Notes: a model not told the origin generated them from the sequence alone. 64,000 nt of DNA from Microscilla marina ATCC 23134 (GCF_000169175.1 NZ_AAWS01000015.1:124001-188000), one strand, 5' to 3'; positions 26,671-35,752 are shown, counted from the stretch's first letter. Numbers and translations are program-made.

Positions 26671-27753
26671 ATGAGAATCATTGTCATAGTAATTAGTTGG
26701 TTGATGGTAGTTCAGTTTGCAACTGCCCAAGTCCAAATCACTTTAAAACCAGCCCAGTTTTACATTGCTTCCCCTTCTTTTTATATAAAAAAGGTAGTAG
26801 ATAGCCGTAAAGACAAGCAAAGCATTGGCTATACCAAAGATGTGCTGGACGAAAAAGTGGCAATCAAGCTAAATCCTGAAGTACCTAAAGCTATTCAAAT
26901 ATTTGTTAATCAGTCACTTGTGCCAACCCCACAGGCAACCCCAATAATACTGCAAGTACTTTATTTGCAAGTAAAAGAAGAGCAAACAAGTAATTCGGAA
27001 ATAACTGCCAGAGCCGAAATAAAACTGGCATTTTATGAAAAGGAGCAAGGCAAACTAAAAAAAAACTTCTCTATAGAACACTACGAAGACCAAGTTTTTG
27101 CTACTTCAGCCCAATCTCGCATTGCAGGTTCACAAGAGAAAAGAATCAGAAACTTGTTGGAGCATTGTTTAAAAAAGTTTGCTGAAGAAAGAAAAGCCAA
27201 ACGGCTCACGGCTGAATATGTGCCTCCTAAAGTGCTCAGTGAACCTTCAGCTGTGCATGGGTTAGCCATCACCAAAAACAAACCATTGGGGCAATGGCAT
27301 AACCTGCTCACCTTTAAAAGAAGCGCAGGGCTTCATACTCAAGGTTGGCGGGTAAGCTATGTAGGTTTTTCTGATAGGGAAGAAATCACTGTTCCTTTTA
27401 TGTTTTCATTGGGACAATCTCAAGTCAAGGAAACTACCATCAATGGGGCAGAGTATCGGGTAATAGATGCCTACACCTTTGGCTTTGGAACTCAAGTATA
27501 CATCAAGTTATTTTCAAACCTGTATGCAAACGTGGCTTTAAATGTCCCGGTAGGATTAGAAGTTTTAAGAGACAGACAAGAGAAAAGGTCACACAACTTT
27601 TTAATCGGCGTTGGTTCTAAGCAGGGGCTTATGTACATCCCTAAGAGTTCACTGGGGATAGTGGTAGGAGGGAGTATTTTTCAGCAATTACAAACTTCGC
27701 GGGTTTTTAGCACCAATTGGGGTTTTGAACTGGAAATAGGAATCAAATTTTAG
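26671..27753 (+). CDS. Secreted two-domain protein with probable beta-barrel C-terminus
   Basis: This 360-residue protein has a signal peptide ending FATAQ. Residues 20-170 form a mixed domain (VVDSRKDKQSIGYTKD; TPIILQVLYLQVK; ARAEIKLAFYEKEQGK). After a charged linker, the C-terminal half alternates polar and hydrophobic residues and ends in FELEIGIKF, whose terminal Phe is typical of outer-membrane barrel strands. It lies between a lipocalin-like gene and a hydrolase gene in a tight operon (10- and 2-base gaps). Not recognised as a named family. Confidence 0.65.
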   Translation: MRIIVIVISWLMVVQFATAQVQITLKPAQFYIASPSFYIKKVVDSRKDKQSIGYTKDVLDEKVAIKLNPEVPKAIQIFVNQSLVPTPQATPIILQVLYLQVKEEQTSNSEITARAEIKLAFYEKEQGKLKKNFSIEHYEDQVFATSAQSRIAGSQEKRIRNLLEHCLKKFAEERKAKRLTAEYVPPKVLSEPSAVHGLAITKNKPLGQWHNLLTFKRSAGLHTQGWRVSYVGFSDREEITVPFMFSLGQSQVKETTINGAEYRVIDAYTFGFGTQVYIKLFSNLYANVALNVPVGLEVLRDRQEKRSHNFLIGVGSKQGLMYIPKSSLGIVVGGSIFQQLQTSRVFSTNWGFELEIGIKF

Positions 27754-27755
27754 AA

Positions 27756-28811
27756 ATGCCCATGAAAAAAAATGTAAAAAGATTCTTGTTATGCCTGTTT
27801 TTACTGCTGTTGGCATTTTTTATATGGTTACCAGCAGACAATTATACGGCTCACCCAATACGTTTTTTGAGTAATCAAGATACTTTATCAGGAGTACTCA
27901 ATATGCCCAAAGGTCTACCAAAAGACTCGCTTACGCTGTTGATCTTTGTGCATGGAGACGGTGCCTTAACTGCTAATGCCCACGGATATTACGAATCTAT
28001 CTGGAGACATCTGGCAGCAAAAGGGGTGGCTACTCTGGCTTGGGATAAGAAAGGAGTAGGGGCTTCGCAAGGAAACTGGCTATCTCAAGACATGGAAGCG
28101 CGAGCCCAAGAAGTAAGAGATGCGCTAAAGTATGTACGTACCAGCCAAAAGTGGCGATTTTCAAAAATTGGGGTGATTGGCTTTAGTCAGGGAGGATGGG
28201 TACTTCCTTTGTTAAATACCCATTCAAAGGTTCAGCTCAGTTTTATGATCATAGTTTCAGGAGCAGTTAACTGGAGGCAACAAAGCAACTATTTAACCAC
28301 CCAAAGGCTCAAGAGAGAAGGAAAAAATGCCCATGAGATTGCGAAAGGTTTGGCTCAAAACAAAGCAGATCATCAATTTTTACTTCAGAAAAAAAACTAT
28401 GAAGCATACTTAGCTTATGAGCGTAAAAAACAGGCTACCACCGGCATTCCCCCTCGTTTAATGACCAGAGAGCGCTATTATTTTGTGCAAAAAAATATAC
28501 GAGCAGATGCCACAGAAGGACTTAAACGCCTTCAATGCCCGGTGTTTGCGCTGTTTGGTGATAAAGATCTGAATGTGAATTTTCAAGAGTCATCGAGCAT
28601 TTACCGAAACATTTTTATGAAATATCATCCTCAGCAATGTGTCGTGAAGACTTACACCAACGCTACTCATAGTTTACTCAAACATCGGCATTTTCAAAAA
28701 ATACGCCCAGATGCGACTTTCATGTGGAAGTTTTGGCTTTGGGGAGAGCATGCCTTTGTTTCAGGAGTACTAGATGATATTCGGGCTTTTGCTTTACATC
28801 AAAAAATTTAG
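27756..28811 (+). CDS. Alpha/beta hydrolase, membrane-anchored or secreted
   Basis: This 351-residue protein starts with a basic N-terminus and one hydrophobic segment (LLCLFLLLLAFFIWLPA). The hydrolase fold follows, with FVHGDGALTANAHGYYE, the turn WDKKGVGASQGNW and nucleophile motif GFSQGGWV. The acid is probably in LFGDKDLNVN and the His in ATHSLLKHRH. The fold resembles bacterial esterase/peptidase members of the BAAT/S9-like group. Two ATGs (27756, 27762) are possible starts. It is the last gene of the three-gene operon. Substrate unknown. Confidence 0.82.
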   Translation: MPMKKNVKRFLLCLFLLLLAFFIWLPADNYTAHPIRFLSNQDTLSGVLNMPKGLPKDSLTLLIFVHGDGALTANAHGYYESIWRHLAAKGVATLAWDKKGVGASQGNWLSQDMEARAQEVRDALKYVRTSQKWRFSKIGVIGFSQGGWVLPLLNTHSKVQLSFMIIVSGAVNWRQQSNYLTTQRLKREGKNAHEIAKGLAQNKADHQFLLQKKNYEAYLAYERKKQATTGIPPRLMTRERYYFVQKNIRADATEGLKRLQCPVFALFGDKDLNVNFQESSSIYRNIFMKYHPQQCVVKTYTNATHSLLKHRHFQKIRPDATFMWKFWLWGEHAFVSGVLDDIRAFALHQKI

Positions 28812-28972
28812 CGCTTGGAGGAAAGGCTGCTGCGTTTAGGTGTTATAATGAATTGTTGGATTAGATGCGTCAATCCTGGTGTAGGTAAATTTGGAAACTC
28901 TCCGAATCAAGTTTGGAGAGCTCTGTCAACGACCACACTTTGACTAAGATATAAGCTTTGTGGTGAGGAAAG

Positions 28973-29004
28973 AAAAACGAGATGTTGTTGCCATCTCGTT
29001 TTTT
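28973..29004 (+). terminator. Terminator downstream of the hydrolase operon
   Basis: The stem AAAAACGAGATG/CATCTCGTTTTT (28973-28984 with 28992-29003) is followed by further T. It lies 160 bases after the hydrolase stop. Confidence 0.85.
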
Positions 29005-29100
29005 GTTTTAGGGGTTTTATCTTTTTAGGATAAATAAAACCTGTTTTTGTATAAAAAATGTGATAGTTTTGTGCAAACTCTAACTAAATCAATTATTACA

Positions 29101-29787
29101 ATGAAATCAATACTTTTTATTTGCCTGTTAAGTATAGGCATGTCTAGCGCATGGGGACAGCATGCTGTCAAAATGCAAATTCAAGGAACCAAGCTTACCG
29201 TGGGTGCCTCTGGTAAAGAAGTTTCTTGGGGTGAACGAAAAATTATTACCAAACGCGAAGCAATGGATTTGCTCAAGAGGCTTTACCAGTCGGTGCCTAG
29301 TAGTGATCGCAAAAAAGTAGAGAGTGCTTACAAAAAGGCTCAAAACTTTATCTCAAGGGCACCCAAAAACGGCGTAAGTACTTCGAGCAGCAAAACCAGT
29401 AAGTCTTTTAAAGCTGATGGGTTCAAAGGTTCAGAAGCCAGGGTTGACTTTGAGTTTTTAAAAGGGGGCGCTTTTTCTAATGATAGGCATGTGGTAATTA
29501 TCCGGATTATGGGTGATGACTTCACTGGAAACAAAACATGGAAAAAAGTTTCTAAGCATATTGTCAACAAAAAAGATGCTTTAGATCAGTTAAAAAGGCT
29601 TTGGGGGCAGTTGAGCCGAGAACAACAAAAAAACAGAGACAGGGCTTACCAGGATGCCATCAGGTATATAAAAGATTGTGCTGAAAATGGCACCACCGAC
29701 CGCAAGAAGGTATTTAAAAACAGTAGTGTAAAAAAACAAGAGAGGATTGAAATTAGCATTGAGCGAGGGGCTGCTTTTAGTCACTAA
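29101..29787 (+). CDS. Secreted protein with two tandem repeat units
   Basis: The ATG at 29101 (MKSILFICLLS) gives a signal peptide ending SAWGQ; the frame extends upstream to 29047 without a better start. The 228-residue product contains two related units of about 95 residues. Unit one reads KIITKREAMDLLKRLYQSVP, then DRKKVESAYKKAQNFI. Unit two reads HIVNKKDALDQLKRLWGQLS, then NRDRAYQDAIRYIKDCAENG. Each is preceded by a beta hairpin and followed by a short Gly/Ser-rich or basic linker. Function not recognised. A -7-like TAGTTTTG lies at 29064-29071. Confidence 0.7.
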   Translation: MKSILFICLLSIGMSSAWGQHAVKMQIQGTKLTVGASGKEVSWGERKIITKREAMDLLKRLYQSVPSSDRKKVESAYKKAQNFISRAPKNGVSTSSSKTSKSFKADGFKGSEARVDFEFLKGGAFSNDRHVVIIRIMGDDFTGNKTWKKVSKHIVNKKDALDQLKRLWGQLSREQQKNRDRAYQDAIRYIKDCAENGTTDRKKVFKNSSVKKQERIEISIERGAAFSH

Positions 29788-29818
29788 CCTTTGTAAAATA
29801 TAAACTGTTTTGGATTAC

Positions 29819-29863
29819 ATACTGTTGGGTATCTTGATCAACTGCCAAAATACCCAACAGTAT
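29819..29863. terminator. Bidirectional hairpin between convergent genes
   Basis: A perfect 14-bp inverted repeat (29819-29832 with 29850-29863) has a 17-base loop. It sits between the repeat-protein gene and the minus-strand gene ending at 29870. T runs are weak, so termination may be inefficient or factor-dependent. Confidence 0.65.
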
Positions 29864-29869
29864 TAAAGT

Positions 29870-30475
29870 CTAAATCAACACATACTTAAAATCTCCCAAC
29901 TCTTTCTTAAGCTCAGGTGGCAAACCAAAATTATCATCCATAAAATTGTCAATTTCCCCGCGCGATTTTGCCGAAAGTAACTCCGCCATTTCTTCCATAG
30001 CTTCTCCACCAATCATATAAGGCATATAAGTAAACACCATCTGTTTGCCAAAACATTGGCAATGCAATTGATACTCGTCGAGTTCGGTCTTTGGGGTGCC
30101 TTTTACAATGCAGTTTTCTATCCAGGGCTCTATGTTTAATGTCTCTTCGTTGTTGAGCATAAGCAGTTGGCGCTCTAGTGGGTTTACCTGCGACAAGAAA
30201 TACTCTTCCATACGCTGCAACGACTCGGTAGATACTGCCTGCCGCATGCGCTCCATACAGTCGATACACATGGCGTACTCAAAAACGGTATCAGTTACCC
30301 CATGATCTTTATAGTTGCGTACCGACTTTTCAATAAAATAGGTCACACCTTCATCCAGAAGGTAGGTTTCGCAGGAAATACACTTTTCAAAAGGTTTTTT
30401 GTCAAGAGAAGAACGAAAAACCTCAGGAATTTCGATCATTTCAGGTGTGAAGTCAAACGACTCAGGGGTATTCAT
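29870..30475 (-). CDS. Cys4 zinc-ribbon-like protein of unknown function
   Basis: This 201-residue soluble protein has two CxxC pairs at residues 32-35 (KCISC) and 70-73 (MCIDC), separated by 34 residues, as in zinc ribbons. A CxC pair appears later (HCQCFG). Between and after them are helices rich in Glu and Met (SLQRMEEYFLSQ; GGEAMEEMAELLS). It has no signal peptide. Not recognised as a named family. A regulator or metal-handling protein is possible but unproven. Monocistronic. Confidence 0.6.
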   Translation of the reverse strand: MNTPESFDFTPEMIEIPEVFRSSLDKKPFEKCISCETYLLDEGVTYFIEKSVRNYKDHGVTDTVFEYAMCIDCMERMRQAVSTESLQRMEEYFLSQVNPLERQLLMLNNEETLNIEPWIENCIVKGTPKTELDEYQLHCQCFGKQMVFTYMPYMIGGEAMEEMAELLSAKSRGEIDNFMDDNFGLPPELKKELGDFKYVLI

Positions 30476-30653
30476 ATTACTAAAATTTTAGTGTTCGAAG
30501 TGCAAATTAATGATTTTATGCCAAACTTGTACCAGCCTGGTAAAATTCGATACAAAACCTGTTTTGCCTGATTGGTATAATTACTCAAAGCTACCTTCTA
30601 CTAGGGTAAACGATTTTGGCAGGGTTGGTTGCTCAAAGTTAAGAGAGATTGCT

Positions 30654-30661
30654 TAAATTTG
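30654..30661 (+). promoter_or_regulatory. Candidate -7 element for the SDR gene at 30716
   Basis: TAAATTTG matches TAnnTTTG. A TTG 22 bases upstream (30629-30631) may be a weak -33 element. The leader would be about 48 bases. Confidence 0.45.
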
Positions 30662-30715
30662 GTGATTGATGAATCCTCGCATTGGGGCAGTGAATCATTA
30701 ACTAATGAATAATTT

Positions 30716-31507
30716 ATGGATTTAAATCTACAGGGAAAGAATGCTTTTGTGGCTGGGAGTACCCAAGGCATAGGCAAAGCCAGCGCTATAGCATTGGCTC
30801 AACTAGGGGCAAGGGTTACTTTGTTGGCAAGAAACGAAACTCGTTTGAAACATGTGCTCGAAGAGTTGGATACTTCGGCTGGGCAGGTACACGATTATAT
30901 CTTGGTTGATTTTTCGGAACCTGACACTTTACGTGAAAAAGTAGACGCTTATCTGTCTGATACACCTCAAGCCATTCATATACTGATTAATAACACTGGA
31001 GGCCCTCCGGGTGGACCTATTGCCAACGCTGAGGTAGAAGAGTTCAAGAGCGCTATAGACATGCACTTGGTTTGTAACCATATATTGGTGCAAGGGCTTA
31101 TGGAGGGGATGCGCAAAGAAGGTTTTGGGCGAATTGTGAATGTCATTTCTACTTCAGTAAAACAACCCATCAATGGCTTGGGGGTATCAAATACTGTAAG
31201 AGGTGCGGTAGCCAACTGGTCTAAAACATTGGCCAATGAATTGGGACAATACGGCATTACAGTCAATAATGTATTGCCAGGTTTTACCAAAACAGCCCGC
31301 CTGGAGCAAATAGTAGAAAATCGCGCTCAAAAACTGAAAAAAAGCAATGAAGAAATAGAAGAAGTGATGAAAGCAGGGGTTCCTGCCCGTCGTTTTGCCG
31401 AAGCCGAAGAAGTAGCCAACGCCATTGTATTTTTGGCGAGCCCAGCAGCGGGATACATCAATGGTATTAACGTGCCAGTAGACGGAGGACGTACAGCTTG
31501 CTTGTAA
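30716..31507 (+). CDS. Atypical SDR (FabG-like) lacking the YxxxK pair
   Basis: This 263-residue protein has an SDR-type nucleotide loop (GSTQGIGKAS), NNTGGPPGGP in place of NNAGG, and a C-terminal PVDGGRTACL ending as in FabG. At the catalytic position, where classical members read YxASK, this protein reads GVSNTVRGAV. The Tyr and Lys are therefore missing, and Ser (VISTSVKQ) is the only recognisable catalytic residue. A known subgroup of beta-ketoacyl-ACP-reductase-like SDRs has these changes. Activity cannot be assumed. Confidence 0.85.
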   Translation: MDLNLQGKNAFVAGSTQGIGKASAIALAQLGARVTLLARNETRLKHVLEELDTSAGQVHDYILVDFSEPDTLREKVDAYLSDTPQAIHILINNTGGPPGGPIANAEVEEFKSAIDMHLVCNHILVQGLMEGMRKEGFGRIVNVISTSVKQPINGLGVSNTVRGAVANWSKTLANELGQYGITVNNVLPGFTKTARLEQIVENRAQKLKKSNEEIEEVMKAGVPARRFAEAEEVANAIVFLASPAAGYINGINVPVDGGRTACL

Positions 31508-31607
31508 GGTGCTGGAAACTTAGTTCTTGGGGTTTGTATCTTATTTTGTAAGTAATTACATAATTTATAACGCACTGATTTTCAATAGTTTACAAAATAA
31601 ATCATTG

Positions 31608-31640
31608 AAAGCCTGCACTGACAAGTTAGTAGCAGGCTTT
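31608..31640. terminator. Bidirectional terminator between convergent genes
   Basis: A 9-bp stem AAAGCCTGC/GCAGGCTTT (31608-31616 with 31632-31640) lies between the SDR and the minus-strand hydrolase, which ends at 31651. Confidence 0.7.
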
Positions 31641-31650
31641 ATTGCTATAG

Positions 31651-32619
31651 CTAACCTTGTACAAACTCAAGTGCGCGTTGCTCAGACCAATACAAATCAT
31701 TTGGTTTTGCTGGGGCAAAGCCACAGTGCCCACCCTTTCGGGGAATTTCTAAAAAAATCCAGTCTAGCTTTTCAACCTGTGTTTTAGGGTAGCATGTGGG
31801 TGCCAAAAAACTGTCGTTTTGAGCGTTTACAATCAAGGTGGGGATGGCAATTGTATCTAAAAAATAACGGGCACTACATTGTTTATAGTAGTCTTGTGCG
31901 TTTTCAAACCCATGCACAGGTGCGGTGTATAAATTGTCAAAATCACGCAACGTTTTGATTTGTTGCATAATACCCGGTGCAAAGGCGTCAGGATATCGTT
32001 CAATCTTCGCCTTAAGCTTTTGTTTAAGGGTGCGCAAAAAGCGCTTGGCATAAATAAAGTTATGCGGCTTGCTTATCTCATCGGCACAAGCCGCCAAATC
32101 TACGGGAGCCGAAAAAATCACCGACTTGGTGATTAGTTCTGACAATTGAGCCCCTTGTTCACCCAAGTATTTGAGGGTAAGGTTGCCCCCCAAGCTAAAG
32201 CCCACCATGACCACTTCTTGGTATACATTGAGCGAAAGCGCGTGTTGTACCACCGTTGCCAAGTCATAAGTAGCCCCACTATGGTAAGCCTTGATCAAGC
32301 GGTTGTTTTCTCCACTGCAACCCCGGTAGTTCCAGGTTAGCACATCCCAGTTTTGTTGGCGAAAAGCCCGCACCATTCCTTTCATGTAAGTACGGTGAGT
32401 GTCGCCTTCCAGACCGTGCGACATAATCACCAGGCGAGGTTGACCAGAGGGCGACTTGCACCAGTCAAGGTCAAGAAAATCACCATCTGGGGTGTCAATC
32501 CGTTCTCTTTGGTAATGTACGCCTTCAATCCGGCGCAGTATATTGGGGTAAATGGTTTGTAAGTGCCTATTGGGTAACCAAAAAGGCGAACGATAAGAAG
32601 ATTCTGAAATAACAGGCAT
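31651..32619 (-). CDS. YheT-family alpha/beta hydrolase, paralogue 1
   Basis: This 322-residue protein starts at the ATG at 32619 (MPVISESSYRSPFWLPNRHL); the longer open frame is unsupported. YheT-family landmarks are WLPNRHLQTIYPNI, ERIDTPDGDFLDLDW, SHGLEGDTHRTYM, WNYRGCSGE, the nucleophile VGFSLGGNLTLKYLGE and the His in GGHCGF. The Asp is probably in VNAQNDSFL. These are predicted esterases of unknown substrate. A close paralogue lies 615 bases upstream with one unrelated gene between them. Confidence 0.9.
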   Translation of the reverse strand: MPVISESSYRSPFWLPNRHLQTIYPNILRRIEGVHYQRERIDTPDGDFLDLDWCKSPSGQPRLVIMSHGLEGDTHRTYMKGMVRAFRQQNWDVLTWNYRGCSGENNRLIKAYHSGATYDLATVVQHALSLNVYQEVVMVGFSLGGNLTLKYLGEQGAQLSELITKSVIFSAPVDLAACADEISKPHNFIYAKRFLRTLKQKLKAKIERYPDAFAPGIMQQIKTLRDFDNLYTAPVHGFENAQDYYKQCSARYFLDTIAIPTLIVNAQNDSFLAPTCYPKTQVEKLDWIFLEIPRKGGHCGFAPAKPNDLYWSEQRALEFVQG

Positions 32620-32640
32620 TCGATTATTTAAAAAGTAAAA

Positions 32641-32665
32641 GCCCCCAAAGTGGGGGCAGGTTTTT
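32641..32665 (-). terminator. Terminator between the 161-residue gene and yheT paralogue 1
   Basis: A 6-bp G/C stem (GCCCCC 32641-32646 with GGGGGC 32652-32657) is followed on the minus strand by T-rich sequence. It separates the two minus-strand genes. Confidence 0.65.
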
Positions 32666-33151
32666 TTACAGTTTTTCAATGTCGAGCATAAAAAAACCAT
32701 AACTGTCATAATCGCCAAAATAGTTGGCGTTACCCTGAAGCCCCAAAGGATCCAGTTCGTTGGTAATTTGCGTAATCATTGCAAAAAACTCCTTAGGGTC
32801 AAACCCATTCAACAAAGGGTGTTGGGCTATACGTGCAATATTTTTGCTTTTTTGTGGGCGAATTTTCATTGGAATCCGCTTCTTTTTAAGTCTGCGTCGG
32901 ATTAAAAAGTCTGCATAACGCATCGTATCAAGCGCCTTATGAAGCATTACTTCATCTAATTGGTAAAAAAAATATCCTGTATCAGACTTTATAATCTTAA
33001 ATTCCTCACTTTCAGGATATATGACTGGTTCACCAATTTTTCTCAGCTCACAGTTGAACGGAGAATTGCTTTGATAACGATAAGCATAGGGCATAATCAT
33101 AAACCCTAGTTCATTAAAAAACGAGTACCAAAATTTTCTGTCTCTTTTCAT
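32666..33151 (-). CDS. Hypothetical protein between two YheT paralogues
   Basis: This 161-residue soluble protein has no signal peptide and was not recognised. It begins MKRDRKFWYSFFNELG. It contains a basic central stretch (RRRLKKKRIPMKIRPQKSK) and ends with an aromatic segment (NANYFGDYDSYGFFMLDIEK). No family motif was seen. It probably belongs to a minus-strand unit with the upstream yheT paralogue (84-base gap), and a terminator follows it. Confidence 0.6.
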   Translation of the reverse strand: MKRDRKFWYSFFNELGFMIMPYAYRYQSNSPFNCELRKIGEPVIYPESEEFKIIKSDTGYFFYQLDEVMLHKALDTMRYADFLIRRRLKKKRIPMKIRPQKSKNIARIAQHPLLNGFDPKEFFAMITQITNELDPLGLQGNANYFGDYDSYGFFMLDIEKL

Positions 33152-33234
33152 ATCTCAATTGCCTGACGATTATTTCTAACCATGCTATTGAATCGTAACC
33201 ACGCATTATCACCCCATCTGGGCATTGCTGGCGA

Positions 33235-34206
33235 TTAACTGACAAATTCCAAAGCTCTTTTTTCTGACCAATATAATCCTTGTTTATCTGCCATCGGAAA
33301 CCCACAGTGTCCCCCTGTGGTTGGATTTTCCACAAAAACATAGGGGTGATTTTGTGCCTGGGCTATGGGCGAGCACTCTGGCGAAAGAAACGAATCGTTA
33401 ATAGCATTGACAATCAACGATGGGATTTGAATCTTATCAAGAAAAAAGCAGGCACTTACTTGGTTGAAATAATCCTCAGCATTTTTGAAGTTGTGGATAG
33501 GTGCCAGATAAATATCTATAAAATCGAGCAAAGAATCCACTTTTTTTAATAATTCGAGTGGTAATTCTTTGGGAAATAGCTTACTCTTGGTTTTTATTTT
33601 TTGCACCAATTTTTTTTTAAAATGTTGTTGGTATATCCAGTTATTGCGATTTTCGAGCAGAGGTGCGCTACTGCCCAAGTCGCAAGGGGTAGAAAAACTC
33701 ACCGATTTTACAATGCGTGAGTCAAGGTTTTCGCCTTGCTCGCCCAAGTACTTTAGGTTAAGGTTACCCCCCAGGCTGAAGCCTACCAATGCTATTTTTT
33801 CATAAGGATAGTGAGCAAATACATGCTTTAGTACAGCGTCAAGGTCTTCAGTAATGCCGTGATGGTATAGTTTAACGGTACGGTTAGGCTCCCCACTACA
33901 GCCACGTAGGTTCCAGGCGAGTGCATCCCACCCCTGGGCGTTAAATGCTTTGGCCATGCCCAGCATATAGGTTCGGTTGGCGGCTCCTTCGAGCCCATGC
34001 GAGAGTATTACAAGTGAGCGTGTGGTGTGCTTATCGCCTGTTTTTGACCAATCCAGGTCTAAAAAATCATCGTCAGGGGTTTGAATCCGTTCTCGTTGGT
34101 AATTTACCCCTTTTACTGTTCTGAATACGTTGGGGTAGATGGTTTGCCAGTGACGGTTGGGCAACCAGGCAGGTGCTTTGTAAGACGAAGATTGAATTAT
34201 GGGCAT
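33235..34206 (-). CDS. YheT-family alpha/beta hydrolase, paralogue 2
   Basis: This 323-residue protein matches paralogue 1 along its whole length: SYKAPAWLPNRHWQTIYPNV, SHGLEGAANRTYMLGM, WNLRGCSGE, VGFSLGGNLNLKYLGE, INDSFLSPE and GGHCGF. Its start (MPIIQSSSYK) aligns with that of paralogue 1, supporting both start choices. The copies clearly derive from a duplication and have since diverged. Confidence 0.9.
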   Translation of the reverse strand: MPIIQSSSYKAPAWLPNRHWQTIYPNVFRTVKGVNYQRERIQTPDDDFLDLDWSKTGDKHTTRSLVILSHGLEGAANRTYMLGMAKAFNAQGWDALAWNLRGCSGEPNRTVKLYHHGITEDLDAVLKHVFAHYPYEKIALVGFSLGGNLNLKYLGEQGENLDSRIVKSVSFSTPCDLGSSAPLLENRNNWIYQQHFKKKLVQKIKTKSKLFPKELPLELLKKVDSLLDFIDIYLAPIHNFKNAEDYFNQVSACFFLDKIQIPSLIVNAINDSFLSPECSPIAQAQNHPYVFVENPTTGGHCGFPMADKQGLYWSEKRALEFVS

Positions 34207-34524
34207 CAGTAATATTTATTTAAGTGTTCAGCTACAGCCATTACGAATGGTTCAGGTCAAGTGTGCGAAGCTTTCAAAAATTCCTCATTATAAAACGTTC
34301 ATCGTTTTTGCAACCATAGATGAAATCGCAATTTGCGAATAATTTCAATTTTATTGAGCCTAATAAACGTAAAATCTCTGGTGAAGGATTGGTTCTTTGG
34401 ATTCCAAAAAAAATCTTTCTAATTTAAAACTCAGCTGAGTACACTAAAGCCCATAGTATAAGTACTCCAGACACTAAATATGTAAAGCGGTATTCTGCAC
34501 CTTTTGCCCTTTGACTTCCCTTCA

Positions 34525-34577
34525 AAACCGATAGCTACAGCTTCGCTGTGCTGAGCTCTGCCACAGGCTAAATATCA
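34525..34577 (+). repeat. Dispersed repeat family B, copy 2
   Basis: This copy begins AAAACCGATAGCTACAG and ends GAGCTCTGCCACAGGCTAAA; compare 22742-22796. It lies in a 586-base non-coding stretch (34207-34792). That stretch also holds, at 34652-34668, a fragment like family C (GAGCTCAACGTAGTTAA). No gene was seen there. Confidence 0.75.
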
Positions 34578-34792
34578 CGTAGCTATGGCTATGCTAGTTC
34601 CCTGCGGGATAAATTTTGAAGATCGCCAAAGAACAAAACCGAGCTTTTCGCGAGCTCAACGTAGTTAATTCATCAAAATCCCTACTTTACCTACTTAGAA
34701 GCTAGAGTACTAGCTAAGGTGCCGGTTGTCAGATGTTTATGTGATAAAAACGATGTTGATTTGAAGAAAAATCAGTCACAAAATTAAAATAT

Positions 34793-35713
34793 ATGAAGAT
34801 TATATTCAGTACTCAAAACTATACCTATTTAAAGGCCAAGTTATTGGCTTTGGACAGTAGCTATGAAGATGGAGCAACCGAAGTGCGATTTTTTCCTGAT
34901 GGCGAACGATACCAACGGATTTTGTCAGATGTAAACGGAAAAGATGTAGTGATAGTAGGAGGGACCATTGCCGACTCAGACACTCTTGAGTTGTTTGACA
35001 TGGCCTGTGCTATAGAAAAGTACGGGGGAAAAACGCTTACTTTAGTGATCCCTTACTTTGGTTACTCTACTATGGAGCGGGCTGTAAAACCTGGTGAAGT
35101 AGTGACAGGTAAAAGTCGTGCCCGGCTATTGTCGGCCATTCCTATTACCGGAAGGGGCAATCAAGTATTATTGTTCGACCTGCACACTTCGGGCTTGCAG
35201 CACTATTTCGAAGGTAATATTCGCCCGGTGCATATTTACTGTAAAGACCTGGTAATAGAGGCTGCCCGCGAGCTGGGAGGAGAAGACTTTATTCTAGCTT
35301 GTACCGATACGGGCAGAGCCAAATGGGTAGAGTCGCTGGCAAACGATATGGGCATTTTTGCGGCTTTTGTGTTTAAGCGACGCATTAGTGCCGAAAACAC
35401 CCAGATTACGGGAATAAATGCCGATGTAAAAGGAAAAAATGTGGTGATTTATGATGATATGATTCGTACAGGTGGGTCGTTGATCAACGCTGCACAGGCG
35501 TATAAAGATGCAGGTGCCACTAAGATATCAGCCATTACGACTCACGGTATTTTTCCTAATAACGCCATGGAACGTTTGCAAAAAAGTGGATTATTTGAGT
35601 GTGTGGTATCTACAGACAGCCACCCTAATGCAGTGAAAGTGGAATCACCACTACTTAAAATCAAAAGTATAGATCGTTTGATTATCGATAAACTGGAAGG
35701 TACGATTGCATAA
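34793..35713 (+). CDS. Ribose-phosphate pyrophosphokinase-like protein
   Basis: This 306-residue protein has the PRPP-synthetase layout of two phosphoribosyltransferase-like domains. The PRPP-binding loop is VVIYDDMIRTGGSL (about residues 222-235), and PDGERYQRI near residue 38 matches the family's N-terminal ATP/phosphate region. The usual RQDRK catalytic segment is replaced by STMERAVKPGEVVTGKSRARL, so this is a divergent paralogue rather than the housekeeping Prs. It could make PRPP from another substrate or serve a salvage role. Monocistronic with a strong terminator. Confidence 0.85.
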   Translation: MKIIFSTQNYTYLKAKLLALDSSYEDGATEVRFFPDGERYQRILSDVNGKDVVIVGGTIADSDTLELFDMACAIEKYGGKTLTLVIPYFGYSTMERAVKPGEVVTGKSRARLLSAIPITGRGNQVLLFDLHTSGLQHYFEGNIRPVHIYCKDLVIEAARELGGEDFILACTDTGRAKWVESLANDMGIFAAFVFKRRISAENTQITGINADVKGKNVVIYDDMIRTGGSLINAAQAYKDAGATKISAITTHGIFPNNAMERLQKSGLFECVVSTDSHPNAVKVESPLLKIKSIDRLIIDKLEGTIA

Positions 35714-35752
35714 AGGAGGGAATGTTTTATGAAACAACTTCTCAAAAAGTAG

